64,000 bases of DNA from an uncultured Bacteroidales bacterium (GTDB lineage Bacteria; Bacteroidota; Bacteroidia; Bacteroidales; Muribaculaceae). The notes below the pieces were generated by a model. That model had not been told where the DNA came from and made no database searches. It saw only the letters and a program-made list of their open reading frames with translations. The stretch covers positions 124,001 through 188,000 of the forward strand of contig CASENC010000049.1 of assembly GCA_949289215.1 (NCBI GenBank), written 5' to 3'. The translations under genes were made by a program, and so were the position numbers. This document shows, in pieces, positions 44,897-53,240 of the stretch; the stretch's first letter is position 1; each line of letters begins with the position of its first letter.

Positions 44897-45325
44897 TTAC
44901 TTTATTTCGATTTTCTTGGCTTCCTTGGCTGCCTCTTGCGACTTTTTAAGCAGGTCAACCGTGAGGACTCCGTTCTCGACATGTGCCGATATTTTGTCGC
45001 GATCGACATCATCGGGCAAAATCATTACTTGACGGAACTGAGAGTAAGAAAATTCACGACGCAAGTAGTGTCCGTTTTCTTTTTCTTCGTTGTTCACCTT
45101 CTTTTCAAGAGAGATGACGAGGTTGCCTTCTTCGTCGAGGTGCACATTGAAATCGTCTTTTGTCATGCCCGGAGCAGCTATCTCCACGCTGTATTCGTTT
45201 TCACGTTCTATTACGTTGACAGCCGGTGAGGTGATGGCATGGGTGCGTTCGATCCAGTCGTTGTTGTCAAACAAATCGTTAAACACGCTTGGTAACCAAT
45301 TCTGATTTCTTCTAATGAGTGCCAT
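44897..45325 (-). CDS. Small heat shock protein (Hsp20/alpha-crystallin)
   Basis: An ATP-independent chaperone of 142 residues that holds unfolded proteins. The N-terminus MALIRRNQNWLPSVFNDLFDNNDW is the usual hydrophobic arm. The alpha-crystallin domain (about 30-130) contains AVNVIERENEYSVEIAAPGMTKDDFNVHLDEEGNLVISLEKK, RREFSYSQFRQVMILPDDVDRDKISAHVENGVLTVDL. The C-terminus lacks an obvious IXI motif, ending KKIEIK (IEI may serve). It has a sigma-54 type promoter at 45406-45423. Confidence 0.95.
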   Translation of the reverse strand: MALIRRNQNWLPSVFNDLFDNNDWIERTHAITSPAVNVIERENEYSVEIAAPGMTKDDFNVHLDEEGNLVISLEKKVNNEEKENGHYLRREFSYSQFRQVMILPDDVDRDKISAHVENGVLTVDLLKKSQEAAKEAKKIEIK

Positions 45326-45405
45326 AATTGTAATCTCCTATGTTTTTTTTGTTTTTTATTCTTGTTTTGTTTGGATCGGTTTTTCAACCGTGTCCGCTAT
45401 AAGAA

Positions 45406-45423
45406 TTGCAAACCGGGTGCCAA
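45406..45423 (-). promoter_or_regulatory. Sigma-54 (RpoN) promoter of hsp20
   Basis: Minus strand TTGGCAC, 5 bases, TTGCAA. GG and GC are at the -24/-12 spacing. The predicted start is near 45396, a leader of about 70 bases. Confidence 0.65.
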
Positions 45424-45451
45424 TGCGGCAGGAATGTCTATACTGGTAAAT

Positions 45452-45470
45452 TTGTCCGAAAAAATGACAA
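45452..45470. promoter_or_regulatory. Inverted repeat upstream of the hsp20 promoter
   Basis: TTGTC-N9-GACAA, about 55-75 bases upstream of the predicted start; a possible binding site for an enhancer-type activator. Confidence 0.35.
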
Positions 45471-45604
45471 AACCGAGCCTTCAGAGGCCCTATTTTCGGT
45501 TAAAATGTCATATAAGCATTGTTTTGCAGTGTGAAACTTGTGTAGCTTCATTGTGTTGCTTGTCGGAAATAAATCATGAGAATTCGTGACAAGTAATAAC
45601 AACA

Positions 45605-45643
45605 AAAAAGCACCACCAGGCATGGTTGCTGGTGGTGCTTTTT
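45605..45643 (-). terminator. Terminator of the glycogen operon
   Basis: A perfect 15-bp stem (AAAAAGCACCACCAG with its complement), 9-base loop, T-run; 25 bases after the GH57 stop. Confidence 0.9.
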
Positions 45644-45668
45644 ATTGATTATCGTGCAAGATTACGGA

Positions 45669-47087
45669 TTATTCTTTATCCTTTGTTGCGGTTTTTTTTG
45701 CCGGAGTTTTACGGGCAGCAGGTTTCTTTGCTGCCGTGGTTTTTGCTGCGGCTTTCTGGCTTTCGGCGGCTTTGTCTTCGTCTTCCGAGTTGATGATGTT
45801 GGTACGCAGCAGCGAGATTTCGCGGTTGAGTTGCTCGATTTCCTTTGACTGGTTGCGTATGGTGGTCAACAACGAGTTAAGCTCTTCGTTCTCGATAGAG
45901 AGCGGGTATTGCTCTTCGACACGCACAATGAAGTCGGACAGCACGTTCATGTAGTTCATGAATGCCTGGAACGGCGATTCATACGGGCTGTAGTGCGAAT
46001 GCACTGCGCCGTCGTTGAGGTGCTTTGTACTCATGTAGTAGAAGTGGTCGGATGCCTGCAGGTAGTACCAGTCTTGTTTCAGACGGCGGTCGGTGCACAG
46101 GTTTACGCGTTCGGCCACTGAGTACAGCTTGTTGAAAGCCTCGTTTTGCAAGTCGTTGCCAAGCCATGCGCTGGTGTCGCGAGCCTCGTCGGCCCAAGAC
46201 ATCGGGTAGGGAACCGACAGTTCGCCCACCGATTTCAGTTTGGCCACGGTTTCGCTCGGAGTCCAGAATTCTATTCCACGTTCGGCGGCGAAGCGCGGTA
46301 GAGCCTTCATGAATTCAAATATTCCCGATTCGCGAGGTTGCAATTCGCCAAGAGTTTCGTAGTTCATGAACAGGTTCACGATTTGTTCCTCTTGAGGCAG
46401 GTTGGCAATCCAGTCAATGTATTTGTCGGCAGTCAACGGATAGTCGTTCCAGTCGGGATTGCTGAAGCGGAACGATATGTCGTCGCTCATTTTCGAGTTC
46501 TTCAACAGCAGTTTCAGTTGCGGAGCGGCAGCCGAGCTATACACGTAGTTAGGCGATTTCCAGCCAAGTATGTGCTTTGCGCCATCGGTTATGGCAGCCT
46601 TGAAGCCCATGCTTGCCACAACGGCCGAAATGTCGTCGCTGTATATAAGCTCGGTGTTACGGAACACCGTTGGACGCTGGCCGAAGAGTTGGAAAATCTT
46701 CTCGTCGTGTTGTTTTACTTGTTCGATGAATTCCTCGGTTTCCTTGAGCGAAGCCAAAGAGTGGGCATAAGTCTCGGAGAGGAATTCCACGCAGCCGGTT
46801 GCCACGAGTTCTTTCATCGACTCGATAAATTCGGGCACATATTGTTCGAGTTGTTCGAGTGCTGTGCCGCTGATTGAGAATGCCACCTTGAACTGCTTGT
46901 TGGAAGCATTGATCATTTCGAGCAATGTTTGGTTGGCAGGCAGGTAAGAGCGGTGTGCTATGCGAGTGATGATTTCGTCGTTGGCAAAGTCATCATAGTA
47001 ATAGTGGTCGTTACCGATGTTGAAGAAACGGTAGGTCTTCAGGCGGAACGGCTGGTGAATTTGAAAGTAGAAACAAATTGCTTTCAT
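45669..47087 (-). CDS. GH57 alpha-amylase-like protein with acid/base changed to Asn
   Basis: A cytoplasmic GH57-type protein of 472 residues. The GH57 fold motifs are visible: FYFQIHQPFRL at the start, the segment FLSETYAHSL, the nucleophile Glu146 in TVFRNTELIYSDD, and NLFMNYETLGEL. In the last, the family has Asp-x-Glu-x-x-Gly with a catalytic Asp, and here the Asp is Asn242 (AAC). The usual following His is also replaced. A helical domain (about 300-400) and a coiled coil (about 400-435) are followed by a Lys/Ala/Pro-rich tail (about 437-472). It is the last gene of an operon with a debranching enzyme and a GT4 enzyme, so it probably acts on or binds glycogen. Confidence 0.85.
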   Translation of the reverse strand: MKAICFYFQIHQPFRLKTYRFFNIGNDHYYYDDFANDEIITRIAHRSYLPANQTLLEMINASNKQFKVAFSISGTALEQLEQYVPEFIESMKELVATGCVEFLSETYAHSLASLKETEEFIEQVKQHDEKIFQLFGQRPTVFRNTELIYSDDISAVVASMGFKAAITDGAKHILGWKSPNYVYSSAAAPQLKLLLKNSKMSDDISFRFSNPDWNDYPLTADKYIDWIANLPQEEQIVNLFMNYETLGELQPRESGIFEFMKALPRFAAERGIEFWTPSETVAKLKSVGELSVPYPMSWADEARDTSAWLGNDLQNEAFNKLYSVAERVNLCTDRRLKQDWYYLQASDHFYYMSTKHLNDGAVHSHYSPYESPFQAFMNYMNVLSDFIVRVEEQYPLSIENEELNSLLTTIRNQSKEIEQLNREISLLRTNIINSEDEDKAAESQKAAAKTTAAKKPAARKTPAKKTATKDKE

Positions 47088-47148
47088 TATTGTGTGGTTG
47101 TTTTTGATTTTTCTTAATGGTAGATAAAAAACTCTTTCCGCAACATGG

Positions 47149-48414
47149 TTACTTGCGGTTGTTTATTACTTGGTTGTAAATGTTGATAACCTTTGCACCG
47201 GCTTTTTTCCATTGTATGGTGTCGATTTCGGCAAGGCCTTTGTCGCGCAAGTGGTTATGCAATGCGGGATAGTTGACGAGTGCAAACATTGCATCGGCCA
47301 TGGCGTGTATGTCCCAGTAGTCAACTTTGATTACATTTTCAAGGATTTCGGCGCAGCCCGATTGCTTGGATATGATCGACGGGCACCCCATCTGCATGGC
47401 TTCAAGCGGCGAGATGCCGAAAGGCTCGGAAACCGATGGCATCACATACACGTCGCTGGCTGCGAGCATTTCATATACCTGCCGTCCGCGCAGGAATCCT
47501 GTGAAGTGGAAGCGGTCGGCAATGTCGCGGTCGGCCGCGAGGCGTATCATTTTTTCCATCATGTCGCCGCTGCCCGCCATCACGAAGCGCACGTTATGGG
47601 TCTTGTGCAGTACCATCGAGGCTGCTTCGACGAAGTATTCCGGCCCCTTTTGCATGGTTATGCGTCCCAGGAATGTGATTACTTTGTCCTTGCCGTGCTG
47701 CATTTTTATGTTGCGGATTTCCTCGCTCAGCGGTTCCACGGCATTGTGCACTGTGGTTACTTTTGCAGGATCTTGGCCGTATTTCTCGATTACGGTGCGG
47801 CGAGTGAGTTCGCTCACGGTGATGATGTGGTCGGCATTGTTCATACCGTCGCGTTCAATACCATACACGGTGGGGTTCACGTTGCCGCGGCTGCGGTCGA
47901 AGTCGGTGGCGTGAACGTGTATTACCAGCGGCTTGCCTGTTACCTGCTTGGCGTGTATGCCTGCGGGGTATGTGAGCCAGTCGTGCGAGTGGATTACGTC
48001 GCACGGCACTGTGCGGGCTATGACGCCTGCCACAATCGAGTAGTTGTTGATTTCTTCAAGCAGGTTGTCGGGGTATCGGCCCGAGAATTCTATGCACCCG
48101 AGGTCGTTGGTGCGCATATAATTAAAGTCGGCGTAGATGTGATCGCGCAGGTCGTAATACATTTGAGGGTCCATGACATTGCCTATGCGGTTTTGCACAT
48201 AGTCCCAGTTGACATCCCTCCAAACGACCGGTGTCGAATTCGCGCCTATGATGTGTGCGAATTGTCGGTCTTCGTCGCCCCATGGTTTAGGGATAACGAA
48301 AGTGATGTCCATATCACCGTTTTCCCACATTCCCTTGGTGAGGCCATAGCTGGCAGTTCCCAACCCGCCGAGGATATGAGGGGGAAATTCCCAGCCAAAC
48401 ATTAAAGCTTTCAT
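47149..48414 (-). CDS. GT4 glycosyltransferase, glycogen-synthase-like
   Basis: A cytoplasmic retaining glycosyltransferase of 421 residues. The N-domain starts MKALMFGWEFPPHILGGLGTASYGLTKGM, the loop that binds the donor sugar. The C-domain has GRITMQKGPEYFVEAA, FTGFLRGRQVYEMLAASDVYVMPSVSEPFGISPLEAMQMGCPSI, where the Glu-x7-Glu pair is typical of GT4 (EPFGISPLE). It lies between the debranching enzyme gene and the GH57 gene; the three-gene set is found in other Bacteroidales. It probably extends alpha-glucan chains. The donor could be ADP- or UDP-glucose; the sequence does not decide this. Confidence 0.85.
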   Translation of the reverse strand: MKALMFGWEFPPHILGGLGTASYGLTKGMWENGDMDITFVIPKPWGDEDRQFAHIIGANSTPVVWRDVNWDYVQNRIGNVMDPQMYYDLRDHIYADFNYMRTNDLGCIEFSGRYPDNLLEEINNYSIVAGVIARTVPCDVIHSHDWLTYPAGIHAKQVTGKPLVIHVHATDFDRSRGNVNPTVYGIERDGMNNADHIITVSELTRRTVIEKYGQDPAKVTTVHNAVEPLSEEIRNIKMQHGKDKVITFLGRITMQKGPEYFVEAASMVLHKTHNVRFVMAGSGDMMEKMIRLAADRDIADRFHFTGFLRGRQVYEMLAASDVYVMPSVSEPFGISPLEAMQMGCPSIISKQSGCAEILENVIKVDYWDIHAMADAMFALVNYPALHNHLRDKGLAEIDTIQWKKAGAKVINIYNQVINNRK

Positions 48415-48437
48415 ATTGTAAAAGAGTAATCTTAGGG

Positions 48438-50387
48438 TTATAAATTCAAGTTTTTCAATTGTCGCAGCACGCGCAGCACGCCACCCACATTGGCGGCGAA
48501 GCTCACGGCACCGCGCCCGGTGAACGGCGGGTTGCCGTCATAGAGTTCGCTGAGCGAGCCGATGCAGCCTTGTGTCATTTCGTCTTCGAAGCCTATCATC
48601 ATGCGTTCGATGAACGATACACCGCTCATGCCGAATACCTTGGAATAAGCGTCGGCATAGAAGCCCATGAGCCACGGGCGTGCCGAGCCTTGGTAATAGG
48701 CATATTCGCGTTGTTCGGGGCTGCCGAGGTAGCACGGGGTGTAACCGAAGCTCTTCGGGCTGAGTGTGCGCAGGCCCTTGGGTGTGAGCAGTTCGCGGGT
48801 AACCACGTCGAGTACCGAACGGCGTTGACGGCGGTCGAGTGGCGAATAGTCGAGGCCGGCTGCGATTATCATGTTGGGGCGTACACTAAGGTCGGTGAAC
48901 AAGCCCGAAACATAATCGTAAAGGTATCCGTAATCGTTGAGGAATGTTTCGATGAACGAGTCTTTGAGGTGGTTGGTTATGCTTTCCCACTTCTTTATGT
49001 TTTCGGCCTCTTCGGGTTTGTCGGCAAACAATGCTTGTGCAAACATCAGGTCGTTGTACCACAGCGCGTTGAACTCCACGAGGTATCCTGTACGCGGAAT
49101 AATGGGTGCGCCGCCCGGATATGAAGCGTCCATCCACGAGATGGGTTTTGCCTTGCCGTTTGACGAGAGCAATCCGGCTTCGTTGAGTTCAAGGTTGGGG
49201 TGCCTGTTGCTTATAATGTAGTCAAGCACTTCCTTGATGAAGTCGCCGTAACGTTTAATGGTTTCTTCGGCTCCCGCCTCTTTATAATATTGTTGCAAAG
49301 CCCACATTTGCCACAGCGGGATGTCGGGCAGGTCGATGCCTTGCATCACGTGGTCGAGTTCTCCGGTCTTCATGAAGTGGCGGTATGCAGCCACTGCCGT
49401 TTCCATGATGCCTTCAAAGTCGGGGCGGTGGTGTACCGATATGGTGGTGCCCGGGAGGGCAATCATTTCGTCGCGGGCGCGTATCTTGAACCAAGGGTAT
49501 CCGGCAAGCAGGTAGCGGCCGTGTGCATTGGTAACATAGAATTGCTTTGCACAGTTCTTCATGCAGTTGTAGAAACTTGTGCGCGGAGTGCGCGACTTGA
49601 TTTCCTTGGCATACATGTCGGCAAACAATTCGGGCTCGGCTTCGGAGGTTCCTGCCGAGAAGATGATGCTTTCGCCTTTCTTTATTTCGAGCTGGAAGTA
49701 TCCCGGAACGTATAAGTCTTCGCGGTAAGGAATGCCGCGTTCCTGGTCTTTGATATATTCAATGCCTTTGTACCAGTTGGGATTGAAGATGAATTCTGGT
49801 TTCTTATTGAATTGCATCACCAGTGTCGGGTAGCCAGGATACATACAGGTGGCTATTCCGTTGGTGATTTCATGGTAGTCGCGGCTGGCCATGCCGTTTT
49901 CCACGCACAAGTCGTTGGCATTGCGGAATGCAAGGAACGGGCGGAATTGCAGTATCGTCTGTGAGTGTGCGTCAACCAGTGTGTAACGGATAAGAATGCG
50001 GTTTTCGTGTGAGATGAAAATCTTTTCTTTGGTCATGATAACGCCGCCCACGCGGTAGGTGGTGCGTGGAACGGTTTCACAGTCGAATTCGCGGATGTAC
50101 TTGTGTCCGTTGGGGCTGTAGCAGTTGCCTCCATACTTGTGGAGCCCGAGGTTGAATGGGGCACCGTGTTGGATAACGGTTTCATCTAACGATGAGAGGA
50201 GGACGTGGTTGTCATCGTCCATTTCGGGAATGGGGATGACCAGCAGCCCGTGTTGCTTGCGCGTATTACAGTCAACGATTGTCGTACAGTGATACGCCCC
50301 TGATTGATTAGTGCGGAGCATTTCTTTCGGGAGTGATTGCTCAAGGTTAATCATCAGGTTCTTATCAAATTTTAAGTAGCTCATCAA
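48438..50387 (-). CDS. Glycogen debranching enzyme (amylo-alpha-1,6-glucosidase type)
   Basis: A cytoplasmic enzyme of 649 residues with an N-terminal glycogen debranching domain (about 20-255, MLRTNQSGAYHCTTIVDCNTRKQHGLLV to FSAGTSEAEPELF) and a C-terminal GDE_C alpha/alpha toroid (about 290-645). The latter has the acidic-site segments AGYPWFKIRARDEMIALPG, ASYPGGAPIIPRTGYLVEFNALWYNDL and CYLGSPEQREYAYYQGSARPWLMGF. It removes alpha-1,6-linked glucose from branch points. It is the first gene of the operon; its promoter is not clearly seen, and a weak TAATTTCG lies about 50 bases upstream. Confidence 0.88.
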   Translation of the reverse strand: MMSYLKFDKNLMINLEQSLPKEMLRTNQSGAYHCTTIVDCNTRKQHGLLVIPIPEMDDDNHVLLSSLDETVIQHGAPFNLGLHKYGGNCYSPNGHKYIREFDCETVPRTTYRVGGVIMTKEKIFISHENRILIRYTLVDAHSQTILQFRPFLAFRNANDLCVENGMASRDYHEITNGIATCMYPGYPTLVMQFNKKPEFIFNPNWYKGIEYIKDQERGIPYREDLYVPGYFQLEIKKGESIIFSAGTSEAEPELFADMYAKEIKSRTPRTSFYNCMKNCAKQFYVTNAHGRYLLAGYPWFKIRARDEMIALPGTTISVHHRPDFEGIMETAVAAYRHFMKTGELDHVMQGIDLPDIPLWQMWALQQYYKEAGAEETIKRYGDFIKEVLDYIISNRHPNLELNEAGLLSSNGKAKPISWMDASYPGGAPIIPRTGYLVEFNALWYNDLMFAQALFADKPEEAENIKKWESITNHLKDSFIETFLNDYGYLYDYVSGLFTDLSVRPNMIIAAGLDYSPLDRRQRRSVLDVVTRELLTPKGLRTLSPKSFGYTPCYLGSPEQREYAYYQGSARPWLMGFYADAYSKVFGMSGVSFIERMMIGFEDEMTQGCIGSLSELYDGNPPFTGRGAVSFAANVGGVLRVLRQLKNLNL

Positions 50388-50589
50388 TAAGAGATTTTAG
50401 GTTTGATAATGGTAAAAATTATAATTTTCTTATTCTAACCACGAAATTACGAAGTATATAAGAAAATAGCAAAAAAAAATGTCTTTTTATGGGGATAAAA
50501 GTGTGTTTTAGTGCTTAAATGTGTTGCAAAACATATTATTGTAGAGCAAGTTGGCACGGTTGCAAGGTGTGCGTGGGTGTTGCCGATGG

Positions 50590-51567
50590 CTAAATGTTGA
50601 GCTCGTTGCGAATGGCATTTACAAATGCCCAAAATCCGTTTTCGATTGGCGATAACAGGTTTTTGTGGTTTTCGCTGTTGCCGTCGGGCAGGAATATGCG
50701 AATGCCGCCTTTGTGGCACACGATGTGCAGGTCGGCCGGCATCATTGCAGGTTCGCCGTCGATGTGCATCATCCCGGCTTCGGGGCGGTGTATTGTCAGC
50801 TCGCCGGTGCGGAATGAGTGTATGTTGGTGTCTTGGTCAAGGTGCTTGGTGAAAAGCAGCAGTCCCATCATTGCAGTATCGATGGGTGTGAATGGCAATA
50901 TCACAGTCACATCGATAAGCCCGTCTTTCATGCTTGCCTGTGGGGCGATGAAAGCGTTGTTGCCATATTGCGAGGCATTGCCGCAAGCTATGATGAATGC
51001 TTTCTCGGTAATAACTTTGTCGGCAGTTTCTATGCTGTAAACTTCGCTGCGATATTTAAGGTATTCGCTTAAGGCCTTTTGCAGGTAGGTTATGGGGCCG
51101 CGGTGGCCTGCTTGTGCGAATTTCTCGCTTACAAGGGCATCGAACCCTACCCCGCAGGTGCAGAAGAAAGGCCGGTTGTTGACGGTGCAGTAATCGAGGG
51201 CCTCGGTGTGGTTGCGGTTGATTATAGCAATGGCTTTTTCGGGGTCGAGTGGAATACTCAGGTGACGTGCCAGCCCGTTGCCCGAACCGCATGGCACAAT
51301 GCCCAGTGCCACAGGCGTGTCGCGCAATGCCGATGCCACTTCGTTGACAGTGCCGTCGCCGCCTACTGCAAGCACCCCGTGGCAATCTTTTGAGATGGCC
51401 TCTTGTGCAAGTTCGGTGGCATGGCCTGCATATTGCGTGAAACGAGTGTCCACGTCAAATCGGTCGTTGTCGATGATGCGGCTTATCATTTCGGGCATGG
51501 AATTTTTGTTCCCGTCGGTGCCCGAGATGGGATTTATTATAGCCATCAGTTTCAACTTCTCTGCCAT
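50590..51567 (-). CDS. Diacylglycerol/lipid kinase (YegS/BmrU family)
   Basis: A cytoplasmic lipid kinase of 325 residues. The DAGK catalytic domain (about 1-130) has AIINPISGTDGNK, the ATP-binding loop VLAVGGDGTVNEVASAL and VPCGSGNGLARHLSI. The C-terminal beta-rich half (about 135-310) carries the CGVGFDALV segment, GNASQYGNNAFIAPQASMKDGLIDVTVI and HIDGEPAMM. Such enzymes phosphorylate diacylglycerol, sphingoid bases or undecaprenol; in Bacteroidales a sphingolipid-related role is possible. A -7 box TAACTTTG lies at 51602-51609. Confidence 0.9.
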   Translation of the reverse strand: MAEKLKLMAIINPISGTDGNKNSMPEMISRIIDNDRFDVDTRFTQYAGHATELAQEAISKDCHGVLAVGGDGTVNEVASALRDTPVALGIVPCGSGNGLARHLSIPLDPEKAIAIINRNHTEALDYCTVNNRPFFCTCGVGFDALVSEKFAQAGHRGPITYLQKALSEYLKYRSEVYSIETADKVITEKAFIIACGNASQYGNNAFIAPQASMKDGLIDVTVILPFTPIDTAMMGLLLFTKHLDQDTNIHSFRTGELTIHRPEAGMMHIDGEPAMMPADLHIVCHKGGIRIFLPDGNSENHKNLLSPIENGFWAFVNAIRNELNI

Positions 51568-51671
51568 AGTAGTGTCGCCTCTTCTCTGTTTTTGTGGAGT
51601 GCAAAGTTACAAATTTCTGCTGTAATTACAGGCATTTTGTGTGCCGTGGCTGGTGTGGCGGGTATGCGTGG

Positions 51672-51808
51672 GGGTGTATCAAAATGCGATTTTGCCTCTG
51701 TAGAGACGCAAAATTTTTGCGTCTTTACAACTGTTGTATTATATAAAGCATTGTAAATAAATAGTTTTAGTCATAGAGACGATGTGCACATCGTCTCTAT
51801 GACTAAAA
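51672..51808. repeat. Repeat element with two palindromes, one 44-bp and perfect
   Basis: Starts with GGGTGTATCAAAAT (51672-51685), the same end as the element at 40789. Then a palindrome GTAGAGACGCAAAA/TTTTGCGTCTTTAC (51700-51728, one mismatch), and at 51765-51808 a perfect 44-bp palindrome whose left arm starts TTTTAGTCATAGAGACGATG. The right boundary is not clear (a terminal inverted repeat is not found; CGCCCC is seen at 51824). It is 32 bases after the YitT stop on the opposite side. Confidence 0.85.
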
Positions 51809-51840
51809 TGTCGGAATTACGGAACGCCCCCATTATGGTA

Positions 51841-52809
51841 TTATTCTGGATTGAGGTCGTTTTTGGAGGAGGGCAGTGGTTTCCAGCCTTCGCCGTAGGT
51901 GTCGTAGGCATCGGTAACGACAACGAATGCCGACGGGTCGGCCTGCTTGATTTTCAGTTTCAGGTTCTCCACTTCCTTGTAGCTCACCACGAGGAACAGC
52001 ATCTCCTTGTCGTGGCCTGTGTACAAGCCGCTGCTCTTGATGTAGGTGGCTGTGCGGTCAAGGTCCTTGATGATGTATTCGCGCAAGTCGGGCAGGTGCT
52101 TTTCGCTGATGACAAACATCAGCTTGTCGTTCTTTGGTCCGTTGATGACGAATGCCAGCACACGAGAGGTGACGAAGATGGCGGCCAACGAATAGAGTGA
52201 CAGGTATATGGTGGGTTCGGACGAGTCGGTTGTATTGCTGCCTACACCGAAACCGATGACTATCAGGCCAAAAAGCACAACAACGCCATCAACCAGCATT
52301 ATGGCACGTGAGAAACGTAGGTGGCAATATTTCTGCAATATCATTGCCACGATGTCGCTGCCTCCCGAGGTAGCCTGCTGCCGTACTATCAATCCGCAGC
52401 CGAAACCTATGATTGCCGCACCTATGACAGTTGCGATAATCAGATGGTCGCTCAAGTCGAGTATGCCGCCAAGCAGCCGTGAAGGGTCAAGTGCCTGCAA
52501 GGCTGCCTTGTCGGGGTAAGCCATCCATTCTATGGCATTCATTATAAATGGAGTGGTGAGTGCTGCCACAATGGTGCGCGAGCCTATTTTTGCGCCAAGC
52601 AGCAAAACCGAGAGCGTAAGCAACGGAATGTCGAGGATGTAACCGAATGTACCCACCTGTATCGACGGGAAAATGTGTTGCAACACGATGCTTGCACCAT
52701 ATACACCTCCCGGCACTATGCCGTATGGGTTGATGAAGAACACAAACCCGACTGCCGTTATCGCGCAGCCCAATAAAATCATAAACCAGCTATAGATACT
52801 CTTTTTCAT
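51841..52809 (-). CDS. YitT family membrane protein (DUF161 + DUF2179)
   Basis: An inner-membrane protein of 322 residues with five or six hydrophobic segments in the first 190 residues (WFMILLGCAITAVGFVFFINPYGIVPGGVYGASIVLQHI; GSRTIVAALTTPFIMNAIEW; IIATVIGAAIIGFGCGLIV; RAIMLVDGVVVLFGLIVIGFG). A cytoplasmic DUF2179 domain follows (about 210-310, KLMFVISEKHLPDLREYIIKDLDRTATYIKSSGLYTG). The ATSGGSDIVAMIL loop is typical. The function is unknown in general. The ATG at 52809 gives the usual start; the frame is open upstream but overlaps DUF2752. Confidence 0.9.
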   Translation of the reverse strand: MKKSIYSWFMILLGCAITAVGFVFFINPYGIVPGGVYGASIVLQHIFPSIQVGTFGYILDIPLLTLSVLLLGAKIGSRTIVAALTTPFIMNAIEWMAYPDKAALQALDPSRLLGGILDLSDHLIIATVIGAAIIGFGCGLIVRQQATSGGSDIVAMILQKYCHLRFSRAIMLVDGVVVLFGLIVIGFGVGSNTTDSSEPTIYLSLYSLAAIFVTSRVLAFVINGPKNDKLMFVISEKHLPDLREYIIKDLDRTATYIKSSGLYTGHDKEMLFLVVSYKEVENLKLKIKQADPSAFVVVTDAYDTYGEGWKPLPSSKNDLNPE

Positions 52810-52865
52810 GAAGTCGTCGTTTTTAGGTTGCACAAATTTATAGAAAAAAATATAAATGCAAGCCT

Positions 52866-53240
52866 TTACCAGTTGAAAATATTGCGCAGGAGCCACCATA
52901 GTACTGTGGCGGCGAAGATGCCCCAAATGACGGCAGGGCTGTTGAGGCGGTTGTATAGCGAAGGGTGGCTCGGGCGTCGCAGTTCGGCGTAGCTATATAA
53001 GGCTATCACCGGCAGGGCTGCCACCATAAAGGCGTTGTAATGCCATGCGGCGGCAATGTCACCGCTTAGCAGCGAGTGGATGACGCGTTGGCTGCCACAG
53101 CCGGGACATTTAAATCCGGTAATGACAAGGAACGGGCAACGAGGGAAGAGTGCCGATTGTGCCGGGTCGAACAGCAGGTAAACAACTGTTGCAGCGACGG
53201 CTGTTGCCAAGAGTATAATGGTAAACAGGTATTTTTTCAC
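52866..53240 (-). CDS. DUF2752 family membrane protein
   Basis: A small inner-membrane protein of 124 residues, function unknown. Three hydrophobic segments (LFTIILLATAVAATVVYLLF, FMVAALPVIALYSYAE, VIWGIFAATVLWWLLR) flank the family signature FPRCPFLVITGFKCPGCGSQRVIHSLLSGDIAAAWHYN, which has Cys residues and a His that recur in DUF2752. The start is a GTG that overlaps the stop of the MATE gene (GTGA), so the two are coupled. It may be a subunit or partner of the transporter, but there is no evidence beyond the overlap. Confidence 0.85.
   Translation of the reverse strand: MKKYLFTIILLATAVAATVVYLLFDPAQSALFPRCPFLVITGFKCPGCGSQRVIHSLLSGDIAAAWHYNAFMVAALPVIALYSYAELRRPSHPSLYNRLNSPAVIWGIFAATVLWWLLRNIFNW

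Noticed and set aside
47170..48405. 411-codon open frame antisense to the GT4 gene
   Set aside because: Covers the GT4 gene almost exactly in the opposite sense and has shadow composition.
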